A DNA stretch of 6,131 bases, from positions 1 through 6,131 of the forward strand of contig JANXEC010000027.1 of NCBI GenBank assembly GCA_025058915.1, in the 5' to 3' direction. Within the stretch, counting starts at the first letter, position 1. Each line of letters opens with the position of its first letter. This document shows, piece after piece, positions 5,581-6,131 of this stretch. The stretch is from Microcaldota archaeon. GTDB taxonomy: Archaea; Micrarchaeota; Micrarchaeia; Anstonellales; J096. The position numbers and the translations under genes are program-made. The notes below the pieces were generated by a model. The model was not told the DNA's origin. It worked only from the letters and a program-made list of their open reading frames with translations, and made no database searches.

Positions 5581-6131
5581 ATGACTCAGAACACAGTCCA
5601 TGAATATGATGTAGTTGTGGTAGGAGCAGGACCGGGAGGTTCAGGAACAGTGTTACATCTGAAGGGTTCTGGATTGAAGATCGCCTTGTTGGATAAGCAG
5701 AAATTCCCTAGAGACAAGATATGTGGAGACGGAGTCAGTGGAAAATCATCTACAATTCTCAAGGAACTAGGATTGTTTGATGAGATGTTTAAACTCAACC
5801 ACGGTCCAGGATATGGAGTATGGATGAGCGGGCCTAATGGGGTTGATCTGATAGTGGATTCGAGAGATGAGAATCCCAATGCTAAGCCACATGGTGCAAT
5901 CGTGAGGAGAATTGATTTTGATAATTTCCTGTTTCAGAATGCAAAGAAAGTAGAGGGGGTAGATGCATACGAACAGATGACTGTGTTTGATCTGATCAAA
6001 GAGGGGGATAGATACGTAGGAGTATTGGCAAAGGACAGTTCTGGAAAGATCCATGAATTCAGATCCAAGATCATTGTTGGAGCAGATGGAGCAGCGTCTG
6101 TGGTGGCAAACAAGCTAGGAGTCGCGTTCAG
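5581..6131 (+). CDS. geranylgeranyl reductase family FAD-dependent oxidoreductase, N-terminal part (runs off the window)
   Basis: 183 codons are visible and the frame is open at the window end. In archaea this family hydrogenates the geranylgeranyl chains of ether lipids to give saturated archaeol-type membranes; related flavoproteins act on other isoprenoids or are halogenase-like. Visible features are a Rossmann FAD-binding strand with GAGPGG at 15-20 (GxGxxG), Asp38 at the end of the second strand for the adenosine ribose, KFPRDKICGDGVSGKS (41-56) with the family CGD, and GADGAAS (167-173), the second FAD-contacting motif. The C-terminal substrate-binding half lies outside the window, so the exact substrate is uncertain. 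The ATG at 5581 fits the family N-terminus and the TATA spacing; the nearby ATG at 5568 is out of frame and meets a stop at once. The gene is divergent from the ureohydrolase and 48 bases away. Confidence 0.88.
   Translation, partial: MTQNTVHEYDVVVVGAGPGGSGTVLHLKGSGLKIALLDKQKFPRDKICGDGVSGKSSTILKELGLFDEMFKLNHGPGYGVWMSGPNGVDLIVDSRDENPNAKPHGAIVRRIDFDNFLFQNAKKVEGVDAYEQMTVFDLIKEGDRYVGVLAKDSSGKIHEFRSKIIVGADGAASVVANKLGVAF

Noticed and set aside
5586..6054. Minus-strand open frames opposite the flavoprotein gene
   Set aside because: The plus strand carries a continuous frame with GxGxxG, CGD and GADG motifs in the right order, so the antisense frames are not credible.

Overview
The window looks archaeal. 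It ends in a gene of the FAD-dependent geranylgeranyl reductase family, which saturates archaeal isoprenoid lipids. Several start codons have an A/T-rich TATA-like element centred about 21-28 bases upstream and no convincing Shine-Dalgarno sequence, the layout of leaderless archaeal transcripts. Arginine is written almost only as AGA/AGG and isoleucine often as ATA, and base composition is A+T-rich. A Thermoplasmata-type or small-genome archaeon would fit, but the sequence alone does not settle the lineage. Several proteins (GlmS, the ureohydrolase) are shorter than is usual for their families.

Layout: (1) bases 1-62, minus strand, the first 20 codons of a HAD-type phosphatase; (2) 71-937, minus strand, a UV damage endonuclease (UVDE); (3) a 27-base divergent promoter region; (4) 965-4809, plus strand, a tight three-gene unit of glmS and two GT4-type glycosyltransferases; (5) 4786-5532, minus strand, an agmatinase/arginase-family ureohydrolase whose 3' end overlaps the last glycosyltransferase by 24 bases; (6) a 48-base divergent promoter region; (7) 5581 to the window end, plus strand, the first 183 codons of the geranylgeranyl reductase-like flavoprotein. 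Coding density is very high and no stretch over 300 bases lacks a gene.

The plus-strand unit reads as a surface-glycan module: GlmS makes glucosamine-6-phosphate, the entry to UDP-N-acetylglucosamine, and the two glycosyltransferases probably add sugars to a glycolipid, a lipid-linked oligosaccharide or an S-layer glycan. The flanking genes serve DNA repair, polyamine or arginine metabolism and membrane lipid saturation and have no evident link to it.

The most striking feature is a perfect 218-bp direct repeat shared by the 3' ends of the two glycosyltransferase genes (3424-3641 and 4564-4781). The coding sequence just upstream is only about 60% identical. This points to recent gene conversion, or to a recombining C-terminal cassette. 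The two copies are in the same reading frame and exactly 1140 bases apart. No CRISPR array, transposon, tRNA or rRNA was seen, and I found no clear sign of a wholly new defence or mobile system.
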